Below, piece after piece: positions 37,516-50,012 of a stretch of DNA of 64,000 bases. The stretch spans positions 56,250,063 to 56,314,062 of the forward strand of contig CM057233.1 of assembly GCA_029891385.1 (NCBI GenBank), read 5' to 3'. Within the stretch, counting starts at the first letter, position 1, and each line of letters opens with the position of its first letter. A program made the position numbers and the translations under genes. A model generated the notes under the pieces. It saw only the letters and a program-made list of their open reading frames with translations, did no database searches and had not been told where the DNA came from. The DNA is from Erythroxylum novogranatense (Eukaryota; Streptophyta; Magnoliopsida; Malpighiales; Erythroxylaceae).

Positions 37516-39872
37516 TGTAACATCCCACCCCCGACGGGAAGGGTAAAATAGTAATTTGGTCCGGGATGAGAGTGATTAGGACTGATTTGGCATTTTCATG
37601 CATACTGGTATTTGTGAACAGTTAATTTTTGCACATGAAAAATAACTGTACATGCATTCATGATATTTCCCGGTATTTGGGCCTAAACGGAATTTTATTG
37701 TGAATAATGTGAAATTTGTGTTTGAAAAATTTATTGGAGTGAATTGTTGTGTGTTTTATATTTTAAGGGAATTTTAGAATTTTTTTTTGAATTTTTTGGA
37801 GAAAATTCCCGAACGGAAAAAAATCGCCAAGTGGCGAACTGGTTGATTTTCGGTATCGAAAATTTTTGTCCAATGGAACTACAATATTGGGTATATTATT
37901 TTGGGATTAAAATGAGGGCCATTGGACTTGAACGGGTCAAATATTCATGTCATTAGGGTTTAATCTTATTAAATGTTATTTTTGTCTTTTCCCTAATTTG
38001 TCTTTTTCTTAAATATGCCAAGTGTCCTAAACCATTAATGGTTGGCTTGCATTTTCGGTGATTCACTTTAAATGGGAAGAATGAAAAGAGGATTTTCATT
38101 TTGCTTTGTTCATTCACCCGAAGCTTTCTCCTTTCTTCTTCTCCATTTGATTTTTCTTCAAGTTTCCTAGTTACAATTGCTTAGCTCCTCCTCCTCCTTC
38201 CACTTTGTTCTCTTTTCTATTAACTCACCTAAAAGGCTTAGCATAACCATGCATGGGGTTGAGAAGTGAGGAAGTAGAGTGGTTGGAGAATTTAAGAGTT
38301 GGAGTTGGAAGCATTACTTAGGTAAGTTTTATTTTAAGCTTTAATTATGCATTTAATGACTAAATTGGTTATTAGATGTATTGATTGGTATGTATTGGTC
38401 ATTATCTATGATTTATGAGGCATTAATGTCATGAAATCTATGGTTTGATTTGTTGGGCATGTTTGTGGAAGAATTGATGAGGTTATGATGATTAGTGTGG
38501 GAATTGTGTATTTTGAAGTGGTTTTAGCAATTTTAAATGGTGAAGACTTAAAGGCAATTAATTTATGATGGATGCTGAAAATTATGGATCTATGTTGAAG
38601 TGAAGGTCTTGATGACCTATTGGCTCAATTCTTGTGTGATTGGGATGCTTATGCATGTGGAATTGGTATTAGAAGTGATAGGATTTATGTTGAAGATGAA
38701 AGCTGGAAAATTGATTTTGAACCTATTGCACTGTTTTGATCATAACTAATTGTGTGGTTGTGCAAAGAAGGTGAGGTTTGGACCAAATGAAACTTTAGTT
38801 GATTGCCTTAGATTTCTTGTGAAATAGGTGTTGTCTAATTATAGCCTTAAGAGGTTGAATTTTGACTTGGCAAGTTCTTGTTGTGGGCTGTGTGAACAGT
38901 ACCCGAATTAAATGACCTAAACTTTTGATGATTTTTCTAGATTTGTTTAGAAGGAATTGGTGATAATGGTCTTAATTAAAGATGAAGCCTATCATGTTAG
39001 CTTTCCATTTTCACTGATTTTACAATTTTTCGATATGTATATTGTGAGCTATGACCTGTGAATGTTGGCTGTTTATGTGCATTATGTTGGAACCTAGCCA
39101 TAAGTGTAGGTTTTGTGAGTATTGTGATTGGAAGCAAATTTAGAGATTTCTGTGATTTGAATTGGCTCAAGTTACCTTCTGGAAAGTTGTATACGAAGCA
39201 ATTATCTTGAAAATGAGATATACTATACTATTTTTGGATATCAAAATTGGGAGTTATGAATTTTCAAAGATTGGACTTAAGTTAGGTCATTGACTAGTGA
39301 TCAGGGCAGCCACTTGCATGACAGTTTTGAGTTTGTTAGAGATGGAATTGGCTGTCAAGCCCTTCAAGATAAGTGTATTATTCTGTTTTATCTTTTGATA
39401 TGTATAAAGTATGCAATCTTTTGACATTGGTGCAACAAGTTATGCTTGTTAGAAAATTACTGTCCAGATTGGGTAATTGCAGCGGGCAGATTCTTTGTTG
39501 AATTGTTTGAACTAGTTAGCAATTGAATTTGATTCCAGGTTGTTCATGAAAGTTGTAGAAAACATTTTGATCTATCTTTTGGAATAAATCTTATAATTTT
39601 TAGCCAAGGTAATGAGAAGTTATGAAGTTTACAAAATGTTGCACTGTTTTGACAAACTGTTGCACTGTTTTGAGAGGCATTGTGAAGGCAGTAACTTTGA
39701 GTGTCATTTTAACACCCTTAGACGTGGAATTAGTTTTTTTCTTACTTCATAACACTTGTAGATCTCTCTTTTCTCTATAAAATGGATACCAAGTTTCTCC
39801 AATTTGGAGTTCGGAGCAAGGAGTTATGCATTGTGAAAGTTGGGATGTCAGCAAAAAGAAAGAATAAAGCTT

Positions 39873-39960
39873 CCAGTCGACTACAACCAGCACTAGTCGA
39901 CTAGGACATGTATTTTTCCTTCACTAGTCAACTACAACCTCTGACTAATCGACTAGGATG
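39873..39960. repeat. AGTCGACT palindrome array, E3 5' LTR
   Basis: Four sites alternate with ACAACC and GGA(C/T)(A/G)TG phrases. Two are intact (39875-39882 and 39893-39904). The others read AGTCAACT and AATCGACT, each one base from the palindrome. Confidence 0.88.
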
Positions 39961-40795
39961 TGTATTTTTCCTTCTTTTGCTTATAACTTTTCTGTTCGAC
40001 ATCCGATTGACCTGATTCTTGAGACATCGGATTCGTGAAACATTGAATTTCATTTCATGAGAAATTGAGAATTTTTGGATGGGAAATTGACGTGGGTCCG
40101 GGTAATAATTCTTTGGTCACTGTTTTATTTATTTTTAGACCTACAGAGGCCCAAATTGACTAATTTCTGTGCCGTTAGATTTCTAATTTTTAGATGGAAT
40201 GTTTGTGATGGAAATTTTGGATTAAGGTCGGGAATATCATGAACATGCATTGTGCACCTTCTAATTGCTACATGTGCAACATTAAATAGTTCTGATTGAA
40301 TAATTGGTAATATTTATATTTTGTAACTGTTATAGAGGCACTTTTGGAGCGCCGATCTACCGATGCCACTAAGACTTCCCGGTATTAGCTCAGAAGTACA
40401 GGTGAGTAACCTAGATGGTTCATCCAATTATTATATGTCCAATGTGGGGAATAATGGAGGGATTAAGATTGTGTTTTTGTTTATGCCTGCATTTCGGACA
40501 GATGGTCTGATGAATTGGGAGAACTGACATAGAAGTGTCTCTGTTTGTGATTCTGTGAGCTGACTTGCTTCTACTGTGTGATAAATTATGACTGTATGAA
40601 AATCTGTATGAGTGAGAATGATATGTTTGATTCTGATAAATTGGATTGGACTGCAATGTGATTTTGTGACTGTATGATATTGTGTATACTTTGATAAATG
40701 GGTTTTAGTGACAATGTGAATTGTGATACATTGAGCATGTTGCATTCCATATAGAAATACTTAAACAGATAATAATAGTTGTGACCTGAGACGCC

Positions 40796-40885
40796 ACTTA
40801 TATTAAAAAGAGCCTTGAGCTCGAACACTGATACTGAAAAGAGCCTTGAGCTCGATCACTGAAAAAGAGCTTTGAGCTCGAAGGG
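40796..40885. repeat. Minisatellite AAAGAGCCTTGAGCTCGA, E3 5' LTR
   Basis: Three units of about 25-31 bp, each with the GAGCTC palindrome. The same array is in the 3' LTR at about 48797-48875. Confidence 0.85.
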
Positions 40886-41671
40886 AGTTAGTGCATACCC
40901 AGAGGGCTCTCCTACTCCCTAGATGCGTCTACTGAATACTGTTCACTGTTTAAGTGCTCGGTCACAACACTACAATAAAATAGGAAAGTGTCACATATGC
41001 ATTGCATATATACTTGACTAACTAATGGAAATGGGAAGAAGGCATGAGTGCCTTATTCAATTGCGATTTGCTTGTATGTAATGATATGGTACTTCTAACT
41101 GTGTTATTGCAAACTAGACTATGATTGCTTGTGTGATGTGTTATTACTGTGACGTGATTAAGTGATGCATGAATTGGGCGAACCATCGATGATGGTTCCT
41201 CACTGAGTTCGCAAAACTCACCCAAAATTTGCAAACATTTTTCAGGACTCAGAAGAATACCCCGTTAGGTTCATGGGAGTATGTCTACAACATTCAAATG
41301 AAGAATAGAGGTCGGGATCAGTCCACGTCTGCATTAGTGTCATCCTTCTATTATTTATAAAATTGTTTTCCGCAAGCTCTGTAAATTAATACTTTGTATT
41401 TATAGCGGGCCAATTTGGTTATGGATTGGTATACATTAAATGGCTATTTTAAATTATTGTTGAATGTTTGTAATGATTGGGATTGACTGGAATGGTATAC
41501 AAATTAACGCGGGCTTGATTGTCTACTTTTTTTGCGTGTATGAATGTTTACAAAAAAAATTGATACTGAGTTTACTAAGTGATATAGCACGCTACCGTTG
41601 CGGGGCACGGATTCAGATATCACCATTGATGTCGGGTTCAGGTGACGCGGGAGTGGGGTGTTACATTTATG

Positions 41672-41685
41672 TGGTATCAGAGCCC
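41672..41685 (+). promoter_or_regulatory. Primer-binding site of E3 (tRNA-Met type)
   Basis: TGGTATCAGAGCCC lies six bases after the 5' LTR end and is complementary to the 3' end of initiator tRNA-Met. Confidence 0.93.
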
Positions 41686-44600
41686 AGAAGTATGAATTTA
41701 TTTGGGCACAGTCTGAAACATAGGTTAAGTTGCATGCATTTGAGTAGTGTCGTTGCAGACCATGGCAACTGATCCCTACTTTGAGTCGCACGAGTGTAAA
41801 TCCTACGTGTGAACTTGTGTTAAGTGATTAAGTGTGAGAAAAGTGAGAATGTATCAGAATGTGAGCCTATGAAAGTGTATGAGCAATTAGGAATGGGAAA
41901 AAAGGAAAAATGGATAAGGATAGCTATAGTGTACTGTGGTTATGAACCTTCGATTGTGATATAAGTATGACTACGTTGGCATGGGCTGATTGAGGAAAGA
42001 AATGATATCAAAATAAATCAGGGGATTTAAAGTGGTAATATTACGGCGAAAGAAAACGAAAAGTTCTATAGCTTGGAGAGGTCCACTGTGGATATAAGAA
42101 ATATATCGGTTAAAGTATGCCTATGTGAGATTTAAAGTTCGAGATGATGAGGTAATGAAAGTGTAGACTTGTATATGTGATGAAATGGAAACAATTGGAA
42201 ATGAGCAAAAAGTATATGGTCCGATCAGACAGATATGGATTCACTACATTTGTGTTAGCGGATATCATAGATGATGATAGCGAGATTGTAACGATATCAA
42301 TATTGTACCGTAAAGGTCTATTTTTAAACAAAAGAGCGAAGTGATTCTAAGGTTAGGAAGAAGTAGAATTGGTGAGACGAAAGCGTACAGATAAACTGAA
42401 ATGGACTCATGAAACGGTTATGATCATGAGCGCCTAAGTTTGGGACCAAAATGGTTATACGAATATTTTGTTAAGAGTTTGTGAATCAGTATAAGGGGAT
42501 GGAAGACTGAAAATTTCTACTGATAGTGTATCGGAAAATTCTGGATTGATTGAATATATGTATATGGAAACAGAAATGGTAAATGGATGGGTAAACAGAT
42601 AGAGATGCAGTGTATCTGTATTCATGAACAAATATTTAGTCGTGCTTTGGGTGATGTGTTCCCGAATGTACTATCAAGGTGAATACCCTATCATGGATTG
42701 GTTGAGGAAATAAAGAGATAAGTAGTAAAAATGAGATGACAGTGTATAATTCAAGTTGATATGACCTTAAAAAGGCCAAGCTTGCATGTAAATGAGATGG
42801 GACTAAAACTATGTGAAAAGAACTACAATGACAAGTGGGAAAGGAAATAATGATAGTGATAGTGAAAGTGAAACAAGGACAATGATAATGAAACAATAAT
42901 AGTGGTATATGAAAAGAGTTGTTGAGTTGAGGGTAATTCACCTTTGTGAGTATACCTTGGATAGTGAAACAATTGAGCTTATGTGTGGAAATAATAGAGA
43001 AAACGATCAGTGATTTATTGACTAAGTGCTAATCATAGTTCCTATAGTATAAGGGTCATAATTTATAGTGCTCGTTCGGGAGGAAATAAAAATTTCAAAT
43101 GATGTAACGTATGTGAAGAATTCAAGGAAAGAAGAAAGACACGATTATGAAATAATTCCTCTGTTCGAGGATTGGCACAAACAGAAAAGAGTTTTGTAGA
43201 ATCCTTAGTAGTATAAGCTACTAATTGGTCCCCGGATGAGATGAAATGACTTTGGTGATGTATATACTAAGTGGAAGTGTCAAAGAAATTGTTTAGTGCC
43301 TTACAGAACCTTAGTGCAAAGGATGTTCCGATCATTCAAGTTATGCATTCAGGTTATGGCATAAACTTGGAGACAACAAGTTAGTTGAAATTGATCCTTA
43401 TGAGATACTACGAACGATTAAACAATTGAAAAGCAATTATGAAAAATAGTTGGTTGATGAGAATTTCGTGAACTGTATCGATGATTATAGCAAGAAATTG
43501 AGTTAAGATGAACAAACGATTCAAGTTAATAGCGGTCTTGATAGGATCAAATAAAAAATAAGTATGTACTAAATCAAAAGTGAAATGGAGTCATGTTTCG
43601 AGAGGAGATTCAGGCATAACAAGTGGAATATACTACTAAGGTTATATGCATTGTGTGTACAGTAATGTAGAGGATTCAACTACGTGAGTGGATTTATTGC
43701 AATCTAAAGAAAATCGGTCTCCATAAGATTTGATGCAAAGGGAGATCTAAAGTGAAGTTAAGAAAAATAATACCAACCCAAAAAGTGAAATACTCAATGA
43801 AATGAAATGTATGGAGGTACGAGTATGAATGAATAGGCATTGGCATATGTCGATGTGACTGAAAGAAAATTAAATGAAAAGAGAAATAGAGACAAGAAGT
43901 CCTAAGGGGAAACTGAAAATGACGTGAGGTAATGTCACCTTCATTAAGGGATCACAAATAAAGCAATTGTAGACTTAATGTAAACAAAATTGAGTGATGT
44001 CTGTTGAAGTTAGCAATACCCCAATAGAGATATATGCATGGTAAATAAATGGTATCAATTGGAGACTATGATCATAAATGAGATGAATCATGGAGAAATT
44101 TGACACTGATGATAAGCATATCCTTTGGAGATTGGGTAGTGTATACTGAAGTTTCACTAAGTGGTATTGGTGCTATGATAGAAATTGTTCGAAGCTTTGG
44201 AGACCTTAGATATGCTCAGCCATTCCTATAATGCATAAATTGTGTAATTACAAGAACATTATTGAGTTTGAAAGGCATGCATAAATCAATACTATACTGG
44301 TAAAGGTAGAGTGTAGTCTAAAAAGAGTGAACAGATAATACTGAAGTAAACAGAACGAATGTAGATATTGGGTTTCCAAATCTAGGACAATAAAGAGTGT
44401 AAAATGTCAAGTAGAAGATGGGGTAAACTGAGATGTTAGTAGTGTATTGAAGGTTTAGATTCAGCTCTACTGGAAAGAGGTAAGAGAGTTTAAGAGGTCA
44501 GGAGTCAAAATGGTGAGTCCCATAATGAATCTGATCTTTCGAGTGAAATCGGAAAAATGATATTTGGTAATTTAAAGAAGAAGTATGTGTACCCGACAAA

Positions 44601-45494
44601 AGTAACTTCAGCAAAGGAATTGTTAGAGAAGCGTACGTACGGAAGACGCTAAAAGTGTATTTTAGCTACAAAGGATATAGAACTCTGTGATTATATGTTC
44701 GAATTTCCTATAGTGGGGAGTGCTTAAAGATTTTGGAATTTATAGGAATATGAGCTTGGTATATAGCTCTGAGTGACTATAGGTATAACGATGGTGATCA
44801 CAATAAGGGATTGTACATGTTTGCATTAAACTAAAAAGTTCCTAATAATAGTCAAAGACCAAAATCTATTCTAGATACTGGTGATGAGTGAGACGAAGGA
44901 AAGTGACTGAGGAAAACTGAATGGGTTAGATGAGGTGGAACCGGATCGGACAAATGAAATATAGTAAAATGCATATACGAATAGAGTGCGTGAACACTAA
45001 AGAACAGTGAATTGTCAAAGGAGAGATGAATCAGAGCTAAGAGTCAATGAGATATATAGGCTAAATGGGTTAGGTGAATTAACACTGGTTATAGCAAAGT
45101 AGACATAGGTGTCACTGTGTTAGTACCAAAGGAAAGAGGAGTGACAAAGACGAGATGAAGGGTTTTATTGTATCACCTTGGTAAGGTGTACTCAGAATTA
45201 GCAAAAAGGGTATCAATGGAGCATGAATTAGGCTGCATGTTACTGGTGAAAAAGGCTTGATAAAACGTGATAAGTGCATAGGGTCGAAAATAATGATCTA
45301 CTATGAAATAAACTGAGATAGTGGAGATAGCCAAATACGTGACTGAACGACTAGTTGAGTCTGTTTATTGTGATCTTTCAGAAAATGAGTCATTGATTGA
45401 TGAAGTGTATGGGACATGTAGGGACATATGACCACTGATCAGTGTCTAACATATGGAACTATCGATTGAGAATTTCGCGGACGAAATTTTTATT

Positions 45495-45506
45495 AGGAGG
45501 GGGGAG
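45495..45506 (+). promoter_or_regulatory. Polypurine tract of E3
   Basis: AGGAGGGGGGAG directly before the 3' LTR at 45508. Confidence 0.92.
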
Positions 45507-45507
45507 T

Positions 45508-48500
45508 TGTAACATCCCACCCCCGACGGGAAGGGTAAAATAGTAATTTGGTCTGGGATGAGAGTGATTAGGAGTGATTTGGCATTTTCATGCATACTGG
45601 TATTTGTGAACAGTGAATTTTTGCACATGAAAAATAATTGTACATGCATTCATGATATTTCCCGGTATTTGGGCCTAAACGGAATTTTATTGTGAATAAT
45701 GTGAAAATTGTGTTTGAAAAATTTATTGCAGTGAATTGTTGTGTGTTTTATATTTTAAGAGAATTTTCGAAAATTTTCTGGAATTTTTCGGAGAAAATTC
45801 TCGGACCGAAAAAAATCGCCAAGTGGCGAACTGGTTGATTTTCGGTATCGAAAGTTTTTTTCCAATGGAACTACAATATTGGGTATATTATTTTGGGATT
45901 GAAATGAGGGCCATTGAACTTGAACGGGTCAAATATTCATGTCATTAGGGTTTAATCTTATTAAATTGTATTTTTGTCTTTTCCCTAATTTGTCTTTTTC
46001 TTAAATATGCCAAGTGTCCTAAACCATTAATGGTTGGCTTGCATTTTCGGTGACTCACTTTAAATGGGAAGAATGAAAAGAGGATTTTCATTTTGCTTTG
46101 TTCATTCACCCGAAGCTTCATCCTTTCTTCTTCTCCATTTGATTTTTCTTCAAGTTTCCTAGTTACAATTGCTTAGCTCCTCCTCCTCCTTCCACTTTGT
46201 TCTCTTTTCTATTAACTCACCTAAAAGGCTTAGCATAACCATGCATGGGGTTGAGAAGTGAGGAAGTAGAGTGGTTGGAGAATTTAAGAGTTGAAGTTGG
46301 AAGCTTTACTTAGGTAAGTTTTATTTTAAGCTTTAATTATGCATTTAATGACTAAATTGGTTAGTAGATGTATTGATTGGTATGTATTGGTCATTATCTA
46401 TGATTTATGAGGCATTAATGTCATGAAATCTATGGTTTGATTTGTTGGGCATGTTTGTGTAAGAATTGATGAGGTTATGATGATTAGTGTGGGAATTGTG
46501 TATTTTGAAGTGGTTTTAGCAATGTTAAACGGTTAAGACTTAAAGGCAATTAATTTATGATGGATGCTGAAAATTATGGATCTATGTTGAAGTGAAGGTC
46601 TTTATGTCCTATTGGCTCAATTCTTGTGTGATTGGGATGCTTATGCATGTGGAATTGGTATTAGAAGTGATAGGATTTAAGTTGAAGATGAAAGCTGGAA
46701 AATTGATTTTGAACCTATTGCACTGTTTTGATCATAACTAATTGTGTGGTTATGCAAATAAGGTGAGGTTTGGACCAAATGAAACTTTAGTTGATTGGCT
46801 TAGATTTCTTGTGAAATAGGTGTTGTCTAATTGTAGCCGTAAGAGGTTGAATTATGGCTTGGCAAGTTCTTGTTGTGGGCTGTGTGAACAGTACCTGAAT
46901 TAAATGACCTAAACTTTTGATTATTTTTCTAGATTTATTTAGAAGGAATTGGTGATAATAGTCTTAATGAAAGTTGAAGCCTATCATGTTAGCTTTCCAT
47001 TTCCACTTATTTTACAATTTTTCGATATGTAAATTGTGAGCTATGACCTGTGAATGTTGGTTGTTTATGTGCATTATGTTGGAACCTAGCCATAAGTGTA
47101 GGTTTTGTGAGTATTGTGATTGGAAGCAAATTTAGAGATTTCTGTGATTTGAATTGGCTCAAGTGACCTTCTGGAAAGTTGTATAGGAAGAAATTATCTT
47201 GAAAATTAGATATACTATACTATTTTTGGATATCAAAATTGGGAGTTATGAATTTTCAAAGATTGGACTTAAGTTAGGTCATTGACTAGTGATCAGGGGA
47301 GCCACATGCATGACAGTTTTGAGTTTGTTAGAGATGGAATTGGCTGTCAAGCCCTTAAAGAGAAGTGTATTATTCTGTTTAATTTTTTCATATGTATAAA
47401 GTATGCAATCTTTTGACAGTGGTACAGGAAGTTATTCTTGTTAGAAAATTACTATCTAGATTGGGTAATTGCAGCGGGCATATTCTTTGTTGAATTGTTT
47501 GACCTAGTTAGCAATTGAATTTGATCCCAGGTTTTTCATGAAAGTTGTAGAAAAAATTTTGATCTTTCTTTTGGCATAAATCTTGTAATTTTTAGCCAAG
47601 GTAATGAGAAGTTATGAAGTTTACAAAATGTTGCATTGTTTTGACAAACTGTTGCACTATTTTGAGAGGCATTGTGAAGGCAGTAACTTTGAGTGTAATT
47701 TTAACACCCTTAGACGTAGAATTAGTTTTTGTGTCCTTCATGAACCTTGTAGAGCTCTCTTTTCTCTATAAAATAGATACCAAGTTTGTCCAATTTGGAG
47801 TTCGGAGCAAGGAGTTATGCATTGTGAAAATTGGGATGTCGGCAAAAAGAAAGAATAAAGCTTCCAGTCGACTACAACCTGCACTAGTCGACTAGGACAT
47901 GTATTTTTCCTGCACTAGTCGACTACAACCTCTAACTAGTCGACTAGGATGTGTATTTTTCCTTCTTTTTCTTATAACTTTTCCGTCCGGCATCCGATTG
48001 ACATGATTCTTGAAGCATCGGATTCGTGAAACATTGAATTTCATTTCATGAGAAATTGGGAATTTTTGGACGGGAAATTGACGTGGGTCCAGGTAATGAT
48101 TCTTTTGTCACTGTTTTATTTATTTTTGTACCTAGAGAGGCCCGAATTGAGCAATTTATGTGCCGTTAGATTTCTATTTTTTAGATGGAATGTTTGTGAT
48201 GGAAATTTTGGATTAAGGCCGGGAATATCATGAACATGCATTGTGCACCTTCTAATTGCTACATGTGCAACATTAAATAGTTCTGATTGAACAATTGGTA
48301 ATATTTATATTTTGTAACTGTTATAGAGGCACTTTTGGAGCGCCGATCCACCGATGCCACTAAGACTTCTAGGTATTAGCTCGGAAGTACAGGTGAGTAA
48401 CCTAGATGGTTCATCCAATTATTATATGTCCAATGTGGGGAATAATGGAAGGATTAAGATTGTGTTTTTGTTTATGCCTAGATTCCGGACAGATGGTCCG

Positions 48501-49658
48501 ATGAATTGGGAGAACTGACATAGAAGTGTCTCTGTTTGTGATTCTGTGAGCTGACTTGCTTCTACTGTGTGATAAATTGTGACTGTATGAAAATCTGTAT
48601 GAGTGAGAATGATATGTTTGATTATGATAAATTGGATTGGACTGTAGTGTGATTTTGTGACTGTATGATATTGTGTATACTTTGATAAATTGGTTTTAGT
48701 GACAATGTGAATTGTGATACATTGAGCATGTTGCATTCCATATAGAAATACTTAAACGGATAATAATAGTTATGACCTAAGATGCCACTGATATTGAAAA
48801 GAGCCTTAAGCTCGAACACTGATATTGAAAAGAGCCTTGAGCTCGATCACTGAAAAAGAGCTTTGAGCTCGAAGGGAGTTAGTGCATGCCCAGAGGGCTC
48901 TCCTACTCCCTAGACGCGTCTACTGAATACTGTTCACTGTTTAAGCGCTCGACCATAACACTGCAATAAAATAGGAAAGTGTCACATATGCGTTGCATAT
49001 ATACTTGACTAACTACTTGAAATGGGAAAAAGGCATGAGTGCCTTATTCAATTGCGATTTGCTTGTATGTAATGATATGGTACTTCTAACTGTGTTATTG
49101 CAAACTAGACTATGATTGCTTGTGTGCTATGTTATTGCTGTGACGTGATTAAGTGATGCATGAATTGGGTGAACCACCGATGATGGTTCCTCACTGAGTT
49201 CGCAAAACTCACCCAAAATTTGAAAATATTTTTCAGGACTCAAAAGAATACCCCGTTAGGTTCATGGGAGTATGTCTACAACATTCAAATGAAGAATAGA
49301 GGTCGGGATCAGTCCATGTCTGCATTAGTGTCATCCTTCTATTATTTACAAAATTGTTTTCCGCAATATCTATAAATTAATACTTTGTATTTATAACGGG
49401 CCCAATTTGGTTATGGATTGGTATACATTAAATGGCTATTTTAAATTATTGTTGAATGTTTGTAATGATTGGGATTGATTGGAATGGTATACAAATTAAC
49501 GCGGGCTCGATTGTCTACTGTTTTCGTGTGTATGAATGTTTACAATAAAAAATTGATACTGAGTTTACTGAGTGATGTAGCACGCTACCCTCGTGGGGCA
49601 CGGATTCGGATATCACCATCGATGTCGGGTTCGGGTCACGAGGGAGTGGGGTGTTACA
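45508..49658 (+). mobile_element. 3' LTR of E3
   Basis: Collinear with the 5' LTR. Donor-like TAG/GTAAG at 46313/46314, mini-exon 48327-48392 (66 nt) followed by GTGAGT, acceptor TTTTTCAG ending at 49236. The perfect CCGGAC/GTCCG hairpin (48485-48500) is kept here but mutated in the 5' LTR. Confidence 0.9.
47864..47950. repeat. AGTCGACT palindrome array, E3 3' LTR
   Basis: All four sites are intact (starting 47866, about 47886, 47917 and 47939). Two of the four are mutated in the 5' LTR copy. Confidence 0.9.
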
Positions 49659-49660
49659 TT

Positions 49661-49809
49661 TAGGGTCCTCTTGGCTCAATGGTAAGAGGTGTCCATGTAA
49701 AGTAGAACAAAACCTTGAGGTCTTGGGTTCGAGTCATGGCTGACCCTTGACCAAAGAGGACAATACCTGGAGTGATGGCGGTAGAGGCCGGGCTATACAT
49801 TAAAAAGGC
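49661..49809 (+). mobile_element. tRNA-derived SINE copy a
   Basis: The head is tRNA-like: GGGTC at 49663 can pair with GACCC at 49742-49746. A pol III A box (TTGGCTCAATGG, 49671-49682) and a B box (GGTTCGAGTC, 49726-49735) are present. The anticodon arm is not preserved, so it is not a working tRNA gene. The tail ends in ATTAAAAAGGCACC. Relative to copy b it lacks about 75 bp before the tail. Confidence 0.75.
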
Positions 49810-50012
49810 ACCTTTTTAATGTAGCGACCCGAACTTTGCGTACCAGGTGGGTTTCCCAAGCACCTCAAGAGGCCCGCGACGCTACAGTAGAGCCCGGCCT
49901 CTACCGCCATCACTCGAGGTATTGTCCTCTTTGGTCAAGGGTGAGCCACGAGTCGAACCCAAGACCTCAATGTTTTGTTGCACTTAAGTGCATGCCTGTT
50001 ACCTTTGAGAAC
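49795..50012 (-). mobile_element. tRNA-derived SINE copy b, inverted, tail-to-tail with copy a
   Basis: On the minus strand: an A-box-like TTCTCAAAGGTAACAGG at about 50011-49995, a B box GGTTCGACTC (reverse complement at about 49950-49959), a body ending GGTCGCTACATTAAAAAGG. Bases 49891-49979 are the reverse complement of 49706-49794 with few mismatches. The two copies together form an 89-bp stem with a 96-base loop. Confidence 0.72.

Larger units (their letters stand above)
37516..41665 (+). mobile_element. 5' LTR of E3
   Basis: It has an upstream inverted block (37647-37673), a TCGCCAAGTGGCGA hairpin near 37829-37842, a leader ending CTTAG/GTAAG at 38321/38322, and an AGTCGACT array (39875-39957). 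A mini-exon (40336-40401, 66 nt) is bounded by TATAG and GTGAGT. A CGGAC hairpin (40495-40509), a GAGCTC minisatellite (40796-40885) and an acceptor TTTTTCAG ending at 41245 follow. Small frames in it are not conserved as protein. Confidence 0.9.
41666..45507 (+). other. Non-coding internal domain of E3 (3842 bp)
   Basis: No frame longer than about 100 codons and no pol motif. The first 150 bp match E1 and E4 (AACTGATCCCTACTTTGAGT at 41765-41784). Near the end are the CACCTTGGTAAGGTG palindrome (45174-45188) and ATTTCGCGGACGAAAT (45472-45487), the relic of a polyprotein terminus. Base use is AT- and GA-rich on the plus strand. The interior is collinear with E1 and E4 although coding capacity is absent, so selection, if any, acts on RNA or DNA. 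Confidence 0.78.
37516..49658 (+). mobile_element. E3: complete LARD-type element, 12.1 kb
   Basis: LTR 37516-41665 (4150 bp), internal 41666-45507 (3842 bp) and LTR 45508-49658 (4151 bp). Both LTRs begin TGTAACATCCCACCCCC and end GTGGGGTGTTACA. The PBS and PPT are canonical. The two LTRs are very similar but differ at scattered bases, so it is not brand new. There is no gag or pol. Flanks do not match: CTCTT before 37516 and TTTAG after 49658, and a SINE pair follows at once. The right junction was therefore probably altered after insertion, or the element arose by recombination. Confidence 0.92.

Noticed and set aside
41666..45507. Decayed gag-pol in the E3 interior
   Set aside because: I could not find RT, RNase H or integrase motifs in any frame. 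Only the final bases resemble a polyprotein end.
49663..49746. Possible tRNA gene
   Set aside because: A and B boxes and an acceptor-like pairing exist, but the anticodon arm and normal length are missing and an inverted copy lies next to it. A SINE fits better.
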